A DNA stretch of 64,000 nt, from contig CAMJKP010000008.1 in NCBI GenBank assembly GCA_946406435.1, positions 1 to 64,000 on the forward strand, read 5' to 3'. The notes under the pieces were generated by a model. It had not been told where the DNA came from. It made no database searches and saw nothing but the letters and a program-made list of their open reading frames with translations. Position numbers and translations under genes: made by a program. Shown piece by piece: positions 51,345 through 61,097 of this stretch (the stretch's first letter is position 1; every line of letters starts with the position of its first letter). Source of the DNA: an uncultured Prevotellaceae bacterium (GTDB lineage: Bacteria > Bacteroidota > Bacteroidia > Bacteroidales > Bacteroidaceae).

Positions 51345-53153
51345 TTATTTTTTCTTTGGCTGATCTACAAGTTCATTCTTCTCAATAGTCCAATCCTTGC
51401 GCTGTGACATTCCGTTATCATTACCGAGGAACATCTTAGCCGCATTCTTGTCACCCTTGAGATTCCAGTTAAGCCATGCGAGAGCAGGAATAGAGAACTC
51501 GCCACCATAAGGCTGGCTGTATGTGCCGCCATGACCAACAGGATAGTTAACTGCGATAGCAGGAACGTGCTTGATTCTCCTGAAATCATCCATACCGTTC
51601 TCGTATGCTATGTCATCCTTACCACCAAGTACATACATGATTGGCACCTTGATCTCATTAAGCTTATCCTTTGAAGGCATTGGCATACCAGGAACGGCAG
51701 AACCGGCATTACTGTTGTTGAACAGACCGCTATTCATAATCATGAGAAGAGAGATACGTGGATCGGCAGAGTTAGAGAGAGTCTGAAGACCACCGCATGA
51801 CATACCTGCCACACAAATCTTCTTCACGTTGATCTTACCGAAGTAAGGAGAATTCTTATCATTATTCTGAGCAATAATCCAGTCAATTGACTCCAGCTGC
51901 TGCTCAGAAACTGAACGCTCATATTTCCAGCCATTCACACCTGGTGCTGGATAATAGCCTGTTGCTATTACCATATAGCCGTGAGATGCTATCTCGTTAA
52001 GGAAATTCATGTGCTCGAAAGGAGAATTGTTGCAAGCTCCGTTACCCCATACGAGTACAGGGAGAGGATTCTTCTTATTGAACTTTGACAAATCCTGTGG
52101 GCAGAAGATTGTGTGTGCCTTCAGACTTGCCTCTTCCTTCATGATTGCTGGATATGCGCCTGTACCGCCCTTCTCAAGAATACTTGACTTAGGGTCAAGA
52201 CGAGCAGAATTGAACCACTCAACCATTTTCTTCAGGTTCTCAGGAGTGTACATGTTAAAGCCGTGACCACCTTCTGGTACCTCTACGAGGAATGACTTCA
52301 CGCCATTAGCCTGAAGCTTGTCATAGAACAAAGAACCCTGGCAATGAGGAACTACATTATCCTTGATACCGTGGAAGATTCCTACTGGAACATCCTGTGG
52401 GTCAACATAGTAGAGTGCAGAAAGCATTTCGTAGTTATCTGTATGTCCTTCCTTGTCCATACCCATTACGGCAACTTCCGGGCTCTTAGGATCCTTTGCT
52501 ACTCCGTCACAATCCATGTGGAGGAGATCAACAGGACCAGACCACTCACAACAAGCGTTCACATTACTTTCATAGTCGGTAAAGATACCGAGCTTACCCT
52601 CGATGTCATACTCTTGAGTACCGCATTTTGCCACCTTCACGCCATTTGATGTAGCCATGACAGAAGCAAGGTGAGCACCAGATGAGAAACCTGATGTAGC
52701 GATGAATGATGGGTCGAGCTTGAACTTCTTAGCCTTTGCACGGAGGAAGCGAACTACAGCCTTGATGTCGTTGATCTGTGCAGGCCATTTAGCATCCATA
52801 CTTGAGCGGTGGTTAGGTGTTACTACAGCATAGCCAGCCTCAAGGAGAGCAGCACAGATAGTGTTGATATCTGCCATACCCTTAGAGCTATTGCTGAACC
52901 ATGCGCTACCATAGATATGCACCACTACAGGGAACTTTTCCACGCCCTCTTTCTTTGGGATGTAGATGTCGAGGTTGTGATACTCCTCACCATCACCTAC
53001 ATAGTTGATGTCACGATAAATCTTGCTACAAAGGCTGTCAGCACGATTGTTTTTCAACTGCTGGCCGCCAAATCCGAAAGGTCCAGGCTGCTGTGCCTTT
53101 ACAGGCATCAAGCAAGCAGACATGAGAATAATTAATGAAAGTAAAGATTTCAT
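51345..53153 (-). CDS. Two-domain secreted esterase (fused alpha/beta hydrolases)
   Basis: A 602-residue protein with a signal peptide (to PVKAQ). Residues about 40-320 are an alpha/beta hydrolase with the oxyanion HIYGSAWF and nucleophile Ser in GFSSGAHLAS, like BD-FAE and acetyl-xylan esterases. Residues about 330-600 are a second hydrolase, resembling the dienelactone/chlorophyllase branch, with Ser in GMSCGGLQTL and a late His in PVGHGGTYSQ. Both sets look intact, so two ester linkages (for instance acetyl and feruloyl on arabinoxylan) may be cleaved by one protein; the bonds themselves are inference. It lies between two GH43 genes with short gaps. Confidence 0.75.
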   Translation of the reverse strand: MKSLLSLIILMSACLMPVKAQQPGPFGFGGQQLKNNRADSLCSKIYRDINYVGDGEEYHNLDIYIPKKEGVEKFPVVVHIYGSAWFSNSSKGMADINTICAALLEAGYAVVTPNHRSSMDAKWPAQINDIKAVVRFLRAKAKKFKLDPSFIATSGFSSGAHLASVMATSNGVKVAKCGTQEYDIEGKLGIFTDYESNVNACCEWSGPVDLLHMDCDGVAKDPKSPEVAVMGMDKEGHTDNYEMLSALYYVDPQDVPVGIFHGIKDNVVPHCQGSLFYDKLQANGVKSFLVEVPEGGHGFNMYTPENLKKMVEWFNSARLDPKSSILEKGGTGAYPAIMKEEASLKAHTIFCPQDLSKFNKKNPLPVLVWGNGACNNSPFEHMNFLNEIASHGYMVIATGYYPAPGVNGWKYERSVSEQQLESIDWIIAQNNDKNSPYFGKINVKKICVAGMSCGGLQTLSNSADPRISLLMIMNSGLFNNSNAGSAVPGMPMPSKDKLNEIKVPIMYVLGGKDDIAYENGMDDFRRIKHVPAIAVNYPVGHGGTYSQPYGGEFSIPALAWLNWNLKGDKNAAKMFLGNDNGMSQRKDWTIEKNELVDQPKKK

Positions 53154-53199
53154 TCTTTTTTAGTTTGAGTTATTGTTGTTATTAAATAAAATGACTTTT

Positions 53200-54564
53200 T
53201 TACTCCATTTTCCACCAATCAAAGTTGAAGAGATTACGTTTCTGCTTTTTCCCTCCCTTGAATACGAAATAGAGGTCATGCTTGCCACTTGCGTTAGTGA
53301 GGTTTGTGGTAAAATCCTGATACTTGAACTTTGTATTAGGAACTGTGATTTTACCAATCATAGGACCGTCAACATCGTCAATACGGATTTCCATCTCACC
53401 ACCATAGAGGTGTGCAGAACAAGAAGCCGTGAACTTCTTTGCACCTTTGCCAAAGTCAACACCCTTTAGCAAGATATACTCACCATCATCAATATCAGTT
53501 ACGAATAGAGTAGGATTCCAAGGACCGGATGGATTCTCGCGTGTTGTTTTCAAGCCATATCCCCATGCCATTGTCTCTGCCTCTACACGACGGAAAGGAT
53601 TGAACGAACCTATTTGTTCGAGCTTGCAATCCTGGAAGTATGGAAGTTCCTGTATAGTGCCGTCTGCATTATATGTCATCTCGGCAGCAGAAACAGAACG
53701 CTGCTCTGCATGACGGCTTGTCTCCATGCGGAATACGTCATAGTTCAAGCCAAAGCAATATGACTTGCCCTTATAGTCGATGATACCAGGATGATTGCCA
53801 CGAGTACGTGGAGTATGATCCATGATATGTCCCTTATACTCCCAAGGACCAGTTGCGCTCTTGCTCATGGCATAGCCAATACCTTCTGGACAGCAAGTTG
53901 AGGCAAATGCCATATAGTAGCATTTCTCGCCCTTACTGTTCTTGCGTCCCCAGAACCAAGGTCCTTCCTGATAATCCTTAATCTTCGGATGCTCAATAAT
54001 CTCACCAGAATAAGAGATCATATCCTCGTTGAGCTTAACCATATAGAGATTTGGATTACCCCAATACATATATGCCTGACCGTCATCATCAATCCATACG
54101 GTAGGGTCTATATCATACCAATGTTCTTTCTGCCAAACAAGTGGCTTTCCGAGAGGATCCTTGTAAGGACCGAAAGGCGAGTCTGCTACGAGCACGCCTA
54201 TGCCATTACCATGAATAGGACAATACATGTACCATTTTCCATTACGTTCAATGACCTGTTCTGCCCATGCGCCGTTGTTGCCTTTGTACCACTCAAAATT
54301 CCTGAGAGAAGCCACAGCTCCGTGATCCTCCCAGTTCACCATATCAGTAGAGGTATAGAGAAGCCAGTCCTTCATCATGAAGCCCCCCGCTCCATCTTCA
54401 TCGTGAGTGGTGAAGAGATAGACAGTATCGCCATGCACGTAAGGTGCAGGGTCAGCCACGTACTTTGTCTGGATAATAGGCATGTTGAGCTGTGCAAAAG
54501 CTGAAGTAGAGCAAAGCATAGCTGCTGTCATTATTGCCTTGGATAGTGTTTTAGTTTTAAGCAT
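53200..54564 (-). CDS. GH43-CBM6-type arabinofuranosidase/xylosidase
   Basis: A 454-residue secreted enzyme (signal peptide to SAFAQ). The GH43 residues are visible: Asp in KYVADPAPYVHGD, Asp in YDIDPTVWIDDDG and Glu in YQEGPWFWGRK. The C-terminal 130 residues resemble a CBM6-like sandwich (RVEAETMAWGYGLKT … DDGEYILLKGVDFG). It resembles the third GH43 gene at 59583 over most of its length, so the two are paralogues. It lies 46 bases upstream of the esterase. Confidence 0.87.
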   Translation of the reverse strand: MLKTKTLSKAIMTAAMLCSTSAFAQLNMPIIQTKYVADPAPYVHGDTVYLFTTHDEDGAGGFMMKDWLLYTSTDMVNWEDHGAVASLRNFEWYKGNNGAWAEQVIERNGKWYMYCPIHGNGIGVLVADSPFGPYKDPLGKPLVWQKEHWYDIDPTVWIDDDGQAYMYWGNPNLYMVKLNEDMISYSGEIIEHPKIKDYQEGPWFWGRKNSKGEKCYYMAFASTCCPEGIGYAMSKSATGPWEYKGHIMDHTPRTRGNHPGIIDYKGKSYCFGLNYDVFRMETSRHAEQRSVSAAEMTYNADGTIQELPYFQDCKLEQIGSFNPFRRVEAETMAWGYGLKTTRENPSGPWNPTLFVTDIDDGEYILLKGVDFGKGAKKFTASCSAHLYGGEMEIRIDDVDGPMIGKITVPNTKFKYQDFTTNLTNASGKHDLYFVFKGGKKQKRNLFNFDWWKME

Positions 54565-54628
54565 GATTGTAAATTTTTTTTTAATTAATGGTAGTTTTTA
54601 AACGAAAATGTCATAAGAAGGAAGCAAG

Positions 54629-54733
54629 TCCAATTCAGCTCCAATCCAGGTCCAATGTAAGTCCAATCCAACGCCTATTCTGAATTGGAGTCAGATGGGA
54701 CTTACAACGGACTTACAACGGATTCACAACGGA
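54629..54733. repeat. 11-bp-phased array abutting the GH3 stop codon
   Basis: TCC recurs at 54629, 54640, 54651 and 54662; GGA recurs at 54687, 54698, 54709, 54720 and 54731, all exactly 11 apart. The next bases (TTA, 54735-54737) are the GH3 stop codon. Confidence 0.92.
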
Positions 54734-54734
54734 C

Positions 54735-57335
54735 TTACTCTACCTTTATTCCGATGGCCTTTGTTGCATCGGAAGAGTTGCCATATACAAGCTCGTAAGA
54801 GCCTTCCTTTGTGTGTATGGTGTTTGTGCCCTCATCAAACCACTCAAGACTCTTGTCGTTGATGGTGATAGTGGCATTGACTGTCTGACCAGCCTTTACA
54901 TCCACACGCTTATAGGCACGCAACTGCTTTATAGGACCATTAGGGTCGCTTGGGTTCTTAACATATACCTGAACAACTTCTGTGCCATCCTTCTTGCCTT
55001 TGTTTGTTACAGGGATGGTCATTGTAACGGTCTGTCCCTTAGTTATTTTATCAGCAGAGAGAGTGGCATTGCCAATCTCGAAGTCGGTATATGAAAGACC
55101 ATAGCCGAATGGATAGAGTGGCTTGTCGTTCTTCATATAGCGATATGTGCGACCAGCCATGTTATAGTCCTCGAAATCACCGAGTTGCTCTGAGTTCTTA
55201 TAGAATGTGATAGGGAGCTTACCGCTTGGATTCACCTTGCCATAGAGCACATCAGCTACAGCCTCACCACCCTTCATGCCTGGGTACCAAGCCTGTACGA
55301 TAGCGTCACATGACTCTGTCTCTGGCTGAAGACCGATTGCTGAACCTGAGCAGTTTACATAGATAACCTTCTTGCCGGCAGCCTTGAGTGCCTTGAGGAA
55401 GTTACGCTGAACAGCAGGAAGCTCGATGTTTGTGCGGTCTCCTCCCTTGAAGCCTTCTATGGTAACAGGCATTTCCTCACCCTCGAGTGAAGCAGCAATA
55501 CCACCTACAAAGATAATCTTGTCATATCCTGCAAGCTTCTTGATGATGTCGTCATAGTTGATGATAGACTCTGTACCTACATTTACGCGGATACTTGCAC
55601 CCCATGTAGGAACATGTGCAAAGTGAATCTCAATCTTGTATTCCTTGCCTGCCTCTACCTGAATAGGTGTGCGGGTAGGGGTTACGCGCCATGTATTGAA
55701 CTTCTGCTTAACCTCACCATTAACGATAACGTCAAAGTCAGAAACAGACTCTACGTTGATAACAACTTCGCCTGACTTCTTAGGACGGAAAACAGTCTCA
55801 TACTGAGCGCTGAAATCTGTAAGATTTACTCCAGGGGCCCACTGATAGTTACCTGCTGTTGTCTTGAAGAAAGGAGAGCCGTGCCAAAGTGTTGCGACAG
55901 GAGCACCCTCACGCTTTGCATTATTCCAGAAAGTACCCTTGAATCCCTTCTTTCCCTCGAATGAGAGCTGGTCGAATACATCTGTGACAATCTTATTATC
56001 TGTGAGGTCGCATCCCTGCATATACTTTGCCTTCTTGTTGTAGAGACGAACGCCGTCAAGAACGGTTGATGTAGTTGTAGGAGTACCGTTATAGTTACCC
56101 CACATCATCACCTTGTCGTTTGCGTTAGGACCAATGACAGCCACCTTCTCATTCTTAGCAAGAGGAAGTACGTTGTTATTGTTCTGAAGAAGTACGATAG
56201 ACTGACGAGCGATGTCAAGTGCTATCTGAAGATGCTCCTTGCTCTCAAGTACAGAAGATGGGATCTTGCTCCACTCTACGAGTGAAGGATCATCCATTTC
56301 ACCGAGGTCAAAACGGCCCTCCAGCAGACGGATAACGTGCTTGTCAACCTCTGATTCCTTGATAAGATCACGCTTAACTGCCTCTGGAATACTCTTGTAG
56401 GCATAGTTGAATCCGCACTCTACATCAGTACCTGCAAGTGTTGCACGGGCTGAAGAGTGAACGGCATCGCTTGCCACCTTATGATTCTCGTGGATATCAG
56501 AAACAGCTCCACAGTCACTTACTACGAGATACTTGAAGCCCCACTCATTACGGAGAATATCCTGAAGCAGACGTGTGCTTGAACAGCAAGGCTCATTGTC
56601 ATAGCGCTGGTATGCACACATCACCTCACGAACCTTTGACTCCTCAACAAGATACTTGAAGGCTGGGAGATATGTTTCCCAAAGGTCACGGGCAGAGATG
56701 TTATTGATATCTGCTGTATGACGGCTCCACTCTGGTCCTGAGTGAACGGCATAGTGCTTTGCACAAGCCCAAAGCTTGCGATACTTGGAATTCTCAGGTC
56801 CCTGAAGACCACGTACAACGGCATCACCCATGAGTGAGCTGAGGTATGGATCCTCACCGTATGTCTCCTGACCGCGTCCCCAACGTGGGTCACGGAATAT
56901 GTTTACGTTAGGTGTCCAGACAGAAAGTGCATGGAAACGCAGAACATCATCACCTGACTTCTGCAACTCATTCCACTTTGCACGTGCCTCAGTGCTGACA
57001 GCGTCGAACACCTTATATACCAAATCATTATTAAAAGAAGCAGCCATACCGATAGGCTCAGGGAAGTTGGTCACATTTCCCATATTGGCATAGCCATGAA
57101 GAGCCTCGCTCCACCACTGCCAGTGCTTAATGCCGAAACGTGGAATTGCAGGAGAGTCATCGAGCATAAGAGATGCCTTCTCCTCAAGTGTGAGACGTGA
57201 ACACAAATCCACAGCACGCTCATGAGCTGAGAGTGATGTATTCTGATAAGGGTATTGTTGAGCATAACAGCTCATTACCACCTTTCCTGAAGGCAGTAAT
57301 CCAGAGAATAGTAGGATAAATAGTTTTTTCTTCAT
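54735..57335 (-). CDS. GH3 beta-xylosidase/glycosidase with PA14 insert
   Basis: An 866-residue secreted enzyme. GH3 domain 1 carries WQWWSEALHGYANMG and the nucleophile Asp in LVVSDCGAVSD; domain 2 starts near residue 385 (IVLLQNNNNVLPLAKNEKVAVIGPNA). A PA14-like insert lies at about 460-580 (KGTFWNNAKREG … GEVVINVESVSDFDVIVNGEV), and the C-terminal fibronectin-like domain follows. This layout matches Prevotella/Bacteroides xylan beta-xylosidases. Signal peptide residues 11-26 (SGLLPSGKVVMSCYAQ) match the odd signal peptides of the GH97 and GH43 genes upstream. The stop codon is the edge of an 11-bp array. Confidence 0.92.
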   Translation of the reverse strand: MKKKLFILLFSGLLPSGKVVMSCYAQQYPYQNTSLSAHERAVDLCSRLTLEEKASLMLDDSPAIPRFGIKHWQWWSEALHGYANMGNVTNFPEPIGMAASFNNDLVYKVFDAVSTEARAKWNELQKSGDDVLRFHALSVWTPNVNIFRDPRWGRGQETYGEDPYLSSLMGDAVVRGLQGPENSKYRKLWACAKHYAVHSGPEWSRHTADINNISARDLWETYLPAFKYLVEESKVREVMCAYQRYDNEPCCSSTRLLQDILRNEWGFKYLVVSDCGAVSDIHENHKVASDAVHSSARATLAGTDVECGFNYAYKSIPEAVKRDLIKESEVDKHVIRLLEGRFDLGEMDDPSLVEWSKIPSSVLESKEHLQIALDIARQSIVLLQNNNNVLPLAKNEKVAVIGPNANDKVMMWGNYNGTPTTTSTVLDGVRLYNKKAKYMQGCDLTDNKIVTDVFDQLSFEGKKGFKGTFWNNAKREGAPVATLWHGSPFFKTTAGNYQWAPGVNLTDFSAQYETVFRPKKSGEVVINVESVSDFDVIVNGEVKQKFNTWRVTPTRTPIQVEAGKEYKIEIHFAHVPTWGASIRVNVGTESIINYDDIIKKLAGYDKIIFVGGIAASLEGEEMPVTIEGFKGGDRTNIELPAVQRNFLKALKAAGKKVIYVNCSGSAIGLQPETESCDAIVQAWYPGMKGGEAVADVLYGKVNPSGKLPITFYKNSEQLGDFEDYNMAGRTYRYMKNDKPLYPFGYGLSYTDFEIGNATLSADKITKGQTVTMTIPVTNKGKKDGTEVVQVYVKNPSDPNGPIKQLRAYKRVDVKAGQTVNATITINDKSLEWFDEGTNTIHTKEGSYELVYGNSSDATKAIGIKVE

Positions 57336-57395
57336 TTTAATTGTACCTTTACTAAGGTTGAGATCAATGTCCTTAGACCTTCGTCCTTAGTCTTT

Positions 57396-59423
57396 TTATT
57401 TAATTACAAGTGCACCATTCACAGGAATCGTGGCAGAGAAAGCCTTCTTTGTCACCTTCATGTCCTTAACAGAGCCATTAGGAGTTACACCTTTAATGCC
57501 CTTGTCGCTATCGCTATAAACACTTACCGTGCTTCCTACCTCGAACATATCCATTGGAATAGTCACCTTCAATGGCTGCTTCTGACCATTTACTGCTGTT
57601 ACATACCACTTACCATCCTGACTCTTACGAGCAAGAACGATATACTTGCCAGGATAACCATCGATATAGCGGATGTCCTCCCATTTTGTTGGAACATTCT
57701 TCATGAAATCAACAGCCCATGCAGGAGCATCATTGAGATTGTTAGGAGCCATAGCAAAATGCTGAACAGGACTCTGGAACAATATTGCTGTTGCTAGGGC
57801 GAATACATCAGAAGTTACACGATGACCACCCCACATCTCACTTGAGTTCTTAGGATTATAGTACCAGTTGAGCGTTGAGCCTCCGAAGTCCATGCTACCC
57901 ACTACATTACGGATGAATGGAAGGAATGTAGCATCCATTGCCTCACGGTCGCACTCGTTCTGACCAAAGTGCAGATTCTCAGAAGCACGTACAGCCTCAC
58001 TTGCCACATAGTTAGGGAAGAGATATTCCCATCCGCGTGGAAGTGTACAGCCGTGGAAGATAACGAGGATGTTATGCTTCATAGCATCCATGAGGATATC
58101 ACGGTAAAGCTCCATGGTGCATTGCTTGTCACCTCCGAAGAAGTCAACCTTGATACCGCGGATTCCTATGCTCTGCATCCATTCCATCTCCTGCTGACGA
58201 CGATAAGCTGTGCTCATGCAGTTGCGTGGAGTCTGTGGAGCATCATTCCAGATACCGTTTGAGTTGTACCAGAGATAGAGATATACGCCCTTCTCCTTAC
58301 CATATTTTGCAAGTTCTGCAATACGATCACGACCAATCTGTGTATCCCACTGTGCATCAATGAGAAGTGACTCCCATCCCATAGCAGCGGCAAAGTCTAT
58401 ATACTGCTTCTGTGTGTCGAAGTTACAGCTCTCGTCGTTAGCAATAATCCATGACCATGCACCACGACCGTATGACTCCTTCACCTTGTCACGAAGCGTA
58501 GCAATAGTATTTGCATCTACCTGTGCAGAATTCTGTGCAGCGAGCACATCCCATGTAATTGTTGACTCTACAATATTCTTGAGGTTGTCAGAGATAGTGA
58601 TAGTACGCCAAGGTGTAGTGTCTGGCAAAGCCATCTGAGCACCTGTTGAGCCATATCCGTTGTTCTCCTTCTGGCTTGGGAAAGAAATCTGATAGTTTCC
58701 TGCTCCCTTGTTCTCAAGTTTGCAGCCAGGATAGTTACCTGCAGAACCTGTCTCAGAAACGAGAATCCAGATATTCTGTTCCGCAGCACCATGAGTCTTG
58801 AAAAGACATGGGAAGGTATAACCTAGTCCCCAACCATTCTTGCCCATCTCCTGATCAGCGTCATAATGAGTTTCATAGCTTGGTGCTGTACGTGCGAAAC
58901 CTGTCATCTCACCCATCTGTGGGCACATGAAGGTTGTTGTACCGTCAACCATAGAGAAAGATGTAGCCTCGCTGTTCACAACAACGCACATAGCCTCTTT
59001 TTTTGATTTCAGCAACTCATACTGGAAAGCGATGTTATTATTACTTACATTGAATGTAACCTTCATAACATCCTTACCTTCCTTATTAGCGAAGGTATAA
59101 ACCTGCTGATTTGCCTCGTAATGATTATTCTTACGCTTTATATTATATAAGGTGTAGTCAGCTACAATAGCCTTTACCTCAGAAGTGCTTTTTAGGGTGA
59201 GATCCTTTGTGAAGTCACCTATATTCGTATTCAGACCGAGGTCTGACTTTCCTATACAAGTGGTGTTATTATAAGTCACAACGTATGAAGGCTTACCGTC
59301 TTCACATGTTACGGTCACTTTCAGTTTACCGTCAGGAGATACCTGTGCGTAACTGCCTAACCAAGTCTTCCCAAAGGGAAGGATGTTAGATACTAATGCC
59401 AATAAAAGTAGTCTTTTAAACAT
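57396..59423 (-). CDS. GH97 glycoside hydrolase, retaining type likely
   Basis: A 675-residue secreted enzyme, normal for GH97. N-terminal super-sandwich (about 28-280), then the barrel (about 290-570) and a C-terminal beta domain. Motifs are GRGAWSWIIANDESCNF, IRGIKVDFFGGD, FHGCTLPRGWEY and YVASEAVRASENL. An Asp in IKVDFF at the end of the fourth strand is what retaining members (alpha-galactosidase type) have and inverting alpha-glucosidases lack; specificity could also be beta-L-arabinopyranose. This is an inference. The signal peptide contains SNILPFGKTWLGSYAQ, encoded by a palindromic element. Confidence 0.87.
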   Translation of the reverse strand: MFKRLLLLALVSNILPFGKTWLGSYAQVSPDGKLKVTVTCEDGKPSYVVTYNNTTCIGKSDLGLNTNIGDFTKDLTLKSTSEVKAIVADYTLYNIKRKNNHYEANQQVYTFANKEGKDVMKVTFNVSNNNIAFQYELLKSKKEAMCVVVNSEATSFSMVDGTTTFMCPQMGEMTGFARTAPSYETHYDADQEMGKNGWGLGYTFPCLFKTHGAAEQNIWILVSETGSAGNYPGCKLENKGAGNYQISFPSQKENNGYGSTGAQMALPDTTPWRTITISDNLKNIVESTITWDVLAAQNSAQVDANTIATLRDKVKESYGRGAWSWIIANDESCNFDTQKQYIDFAAAMGWESLLIDAQWDTQIGRDRIAELAKYGKEKGVYLYLWYNSNGIWNDAPQTPRNCMSTAYRRQQEMEWMQSIGIRGIKVDFFGGDKQCTMELYRDILMDAMKHNILVIFHGCTLPRGWEYLFPNYVASEAVRASENLHFGQNECDREAMDATFLPFIRNVVGSMDFGGSTLNWYYNPKNSSEMWGGHRVTSDVFALATAILFQSPVQHFAMAPNNLNDAPAWAVDFMKNVPTKWEDIRYIDGYPGKYIVLARKSQDGKWYVTAVNGQKQPLKVTIPMDMFEVGSTVSVYSDSDKGIKGVTPNGSVKDMKVTKKAFSATIPVNGALVIK
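59345..59390. repeat. Palindromic element in the GH97 signal-peptide codons
   Basis: CTAACCAAGTCTTCCCAAAG then GGAAGGATGTT: the TTCCC/GGGAA hairpin and both flanks match 18593-18626. Confidence 0.8.
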
Positions 59424-59494
59424 AATATTATTTACTATTTAGCTATTTACTATTTACAATTTATTCTGTAATTTTTATATTTACTATATATTCC

Positions 59495-59581
59495 CCTATA
59501 GCGATAAAATGTATCTACTCCCCCTGTGGGGGTAGGGGGATAGCTTCCTCCCTACGTGGAAGGGCGGAGGGGGAGAGGCTG
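59495..59581. repeat. Two-hairpin palindromic element between the GH43 stop and the GH97 start
   Basis: On the minus strand: CCTCCGCCCTTCC…GGGAGG hairpin, then CCCCCACAGGGGG, then the tail AGTAGATACATTTTATCGCT. The same order occurs at 44372-44454 and 61010-61098. Confidence 0.8.
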
Positions 59582-59582
59582 T

Positions 59583-60986
59583 TTATTCTTTACAGAACCA
59601 CTTATCAAGATTAAACAGCTTACAGCCTTTTAATCCTTTGAACAGGAAGAACACATCGCGGGTGCCTTGTATTTTTGAGACAGGAGCAGAGAAATCCTCC
59701 CATTCCTCCCAACCTCCGGTTGGTGCAATATCCACGGTTGCTATCTTCTCACCCTGAATAGAGTCAAGATGCACCTCAATCTGTCCGCCCTGAAGTGCAC
59801 TTGCTGCCGTTACTGTTATGGTAGAAGGAACCTTTGTGAAATCCACCTCACGAAGCTTTATCCAGTCACCATTGTGTATATCGCTTACCCAAACGCGGTT
59901 CTGCTTCTTGTTCCATTCTGACTTGATGCCTTCGGAGAAAGCCATTGTCTCACCCTGAACAATCTCAAACGGATTGAGCTTGCCGATAGGAGCAGGACCT
60001 TCATGTGTTGGTTTGATGACAGGCAATCGACCGTCCTTCTGCCATTCAAACTCCTCTACACATGCACTTCTTGCGAAGCCTCCACCCTTAGGAAGCCAGC
60101 CTGTATGGTAGAAGAAATAATTATGTCCCTTGAACTCAATGATACCGCTATGGTTTGTAAACGAGTTTGTTTCGTTTGTCTGTGGCATAACCTCACCAAC
60201 GTAAGTCCAAGGTCCCTGAGCCGTAGGACCCTCAGAATATGCTATGCACTCAGGAATACCGCCAGCAGCATAGATAAGGAAATACTTTCCCCAAGCAGAG
60301 GCAGCAAGTTCCTTCTTTGTCAAACCTAACTTCTTAATCTCGTCCTTTGAGAGAGAACGTTGCTTGTGAAGCCAAGGACCTTCAACATATCGCTGGATAG
60401 TAGAGTCGCATTTCAACTCTGAATCCAGATGAATCATGTCCTCTGATAGCTTCGCACTATAGAAACGTGGGTTTCCCCATCCTATATATGCCTGATTATT
60501 CTCATCAATCCATACGGTAGGATCGATGTGATCCCATTTACCGTTTTCAAAGAGTGGCTTGCCGAGAGCATCGTGATAAGGACCTTCTACCTTGTCAGCA
60601 ACTCCTACACCGATAGCCATACCACCGCTGATCTTTGAGTGGATAGGCACATAGAGGTAGAACTTTCCATTACGTTCAATACATTGTGGAGCCCATGAAC
60701 GGTCATCAGCCCATTTGAAGTCGCATTGGCTCAAAGGACATCCGTGATCAGTCCAGTTCACCATATCAGCTGTTGAGAACAAACGCCACTCGTTCATCCA
60801 GAAGAAGTCAGCATTCTCCTCATCATGTCCAGTGAATACATACAGTCGATCTCCACTCACCATAGGAGCAGGGTCAGTGGAGAAGCAAGTTTGAGCGATT
60901 GGGTTTTGGGCATAGGAAAAGCCCCCCATCCCCCCAAGGGGGAGTAATGTAGATAGTAATGCCAATGAAAATATTTTCTTAAACAT
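59583..60986 (-). CDS. GH43-CBM6-type arabinofuranosidase/xylosidase
   Basis: A 467-residue secreted enzyme. I start at MFKKIFSLAL; the longer reading from 61022 begins inside a palindromic element and spoils the signal peptide. GH43 residues are Asp in CFSTDPAPMVSGD, Asp in DHIDPTVWIDENN and Glu in RYVEGPWLHKQRS. The C-terminal part (about 335-465) resembles CBM6 (EIVQGETMAFSEGIK … NGDWIKLREVDFT). It is a paralogue of the GH43 at 53200. Signal-peptide residues 13-23 (TLLPLGGMGGF) come from a palindromic element. Confidence 0.87.
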   Translation of the reverse strand: MFKKIFSLALLSTLLPLGGMGGFSYAQNPIAQTCFSTDPAPMVSGDRLYVFTGHDEENADFFWMNEWRLFSTADMVNWTDHGCPLSQCDFKWADDRSWAPQCIERNGKFYLYVPIHSKISGGMAIGVGVADKVEGPYHDALGKPLFENGKWDHIDPTVWIDENNQAYIGWGNPRFYSAKLSEDMIHLDSELKCDSTIQRYVEGPWLHKQRSLSKDEIKKLGLTKKELAASAWGKYFLIYAAGGIPECIAYSEGPTAQGPWTYVGEVMPQTNETNSFTNHSGIIEFKGHNYFFYHTGWLPKGGGFARSACVEEFEWQKDGRLPVIKPTHEGPAPIGKLNPFEIVQGETMAFSEGIKSEWNKKQNRVWVSDIHNGDWIKLREVDFTKVPSTITVTAASALQGGQIEVHLDSIQGEKIATVDIAPTGGWEEWEDFSAPVSKIQGTRDVFFLFKGLKGCKLFNLDKWFCKE

Positions 60987-61097
60987 AAATTTTATAATTT
61001 GCCTTTTACGATTTCCCCCCATAGCGATGAAATGTATCTACTCCCCCTGGAGGGGGTGAGGAGGGTGGAGCCTTCCCTTTGGGAAGGACGGGTTAGG

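Noticed and set aside
60987..61022. Longer start of the GH43 gene at 61022
   Set aside because: It begins in the tail of a palindromic element, adds a charged stretch before the signal peptide and is not needed; MFKKIFSLAL at 60986 gives a normal signal peptide.
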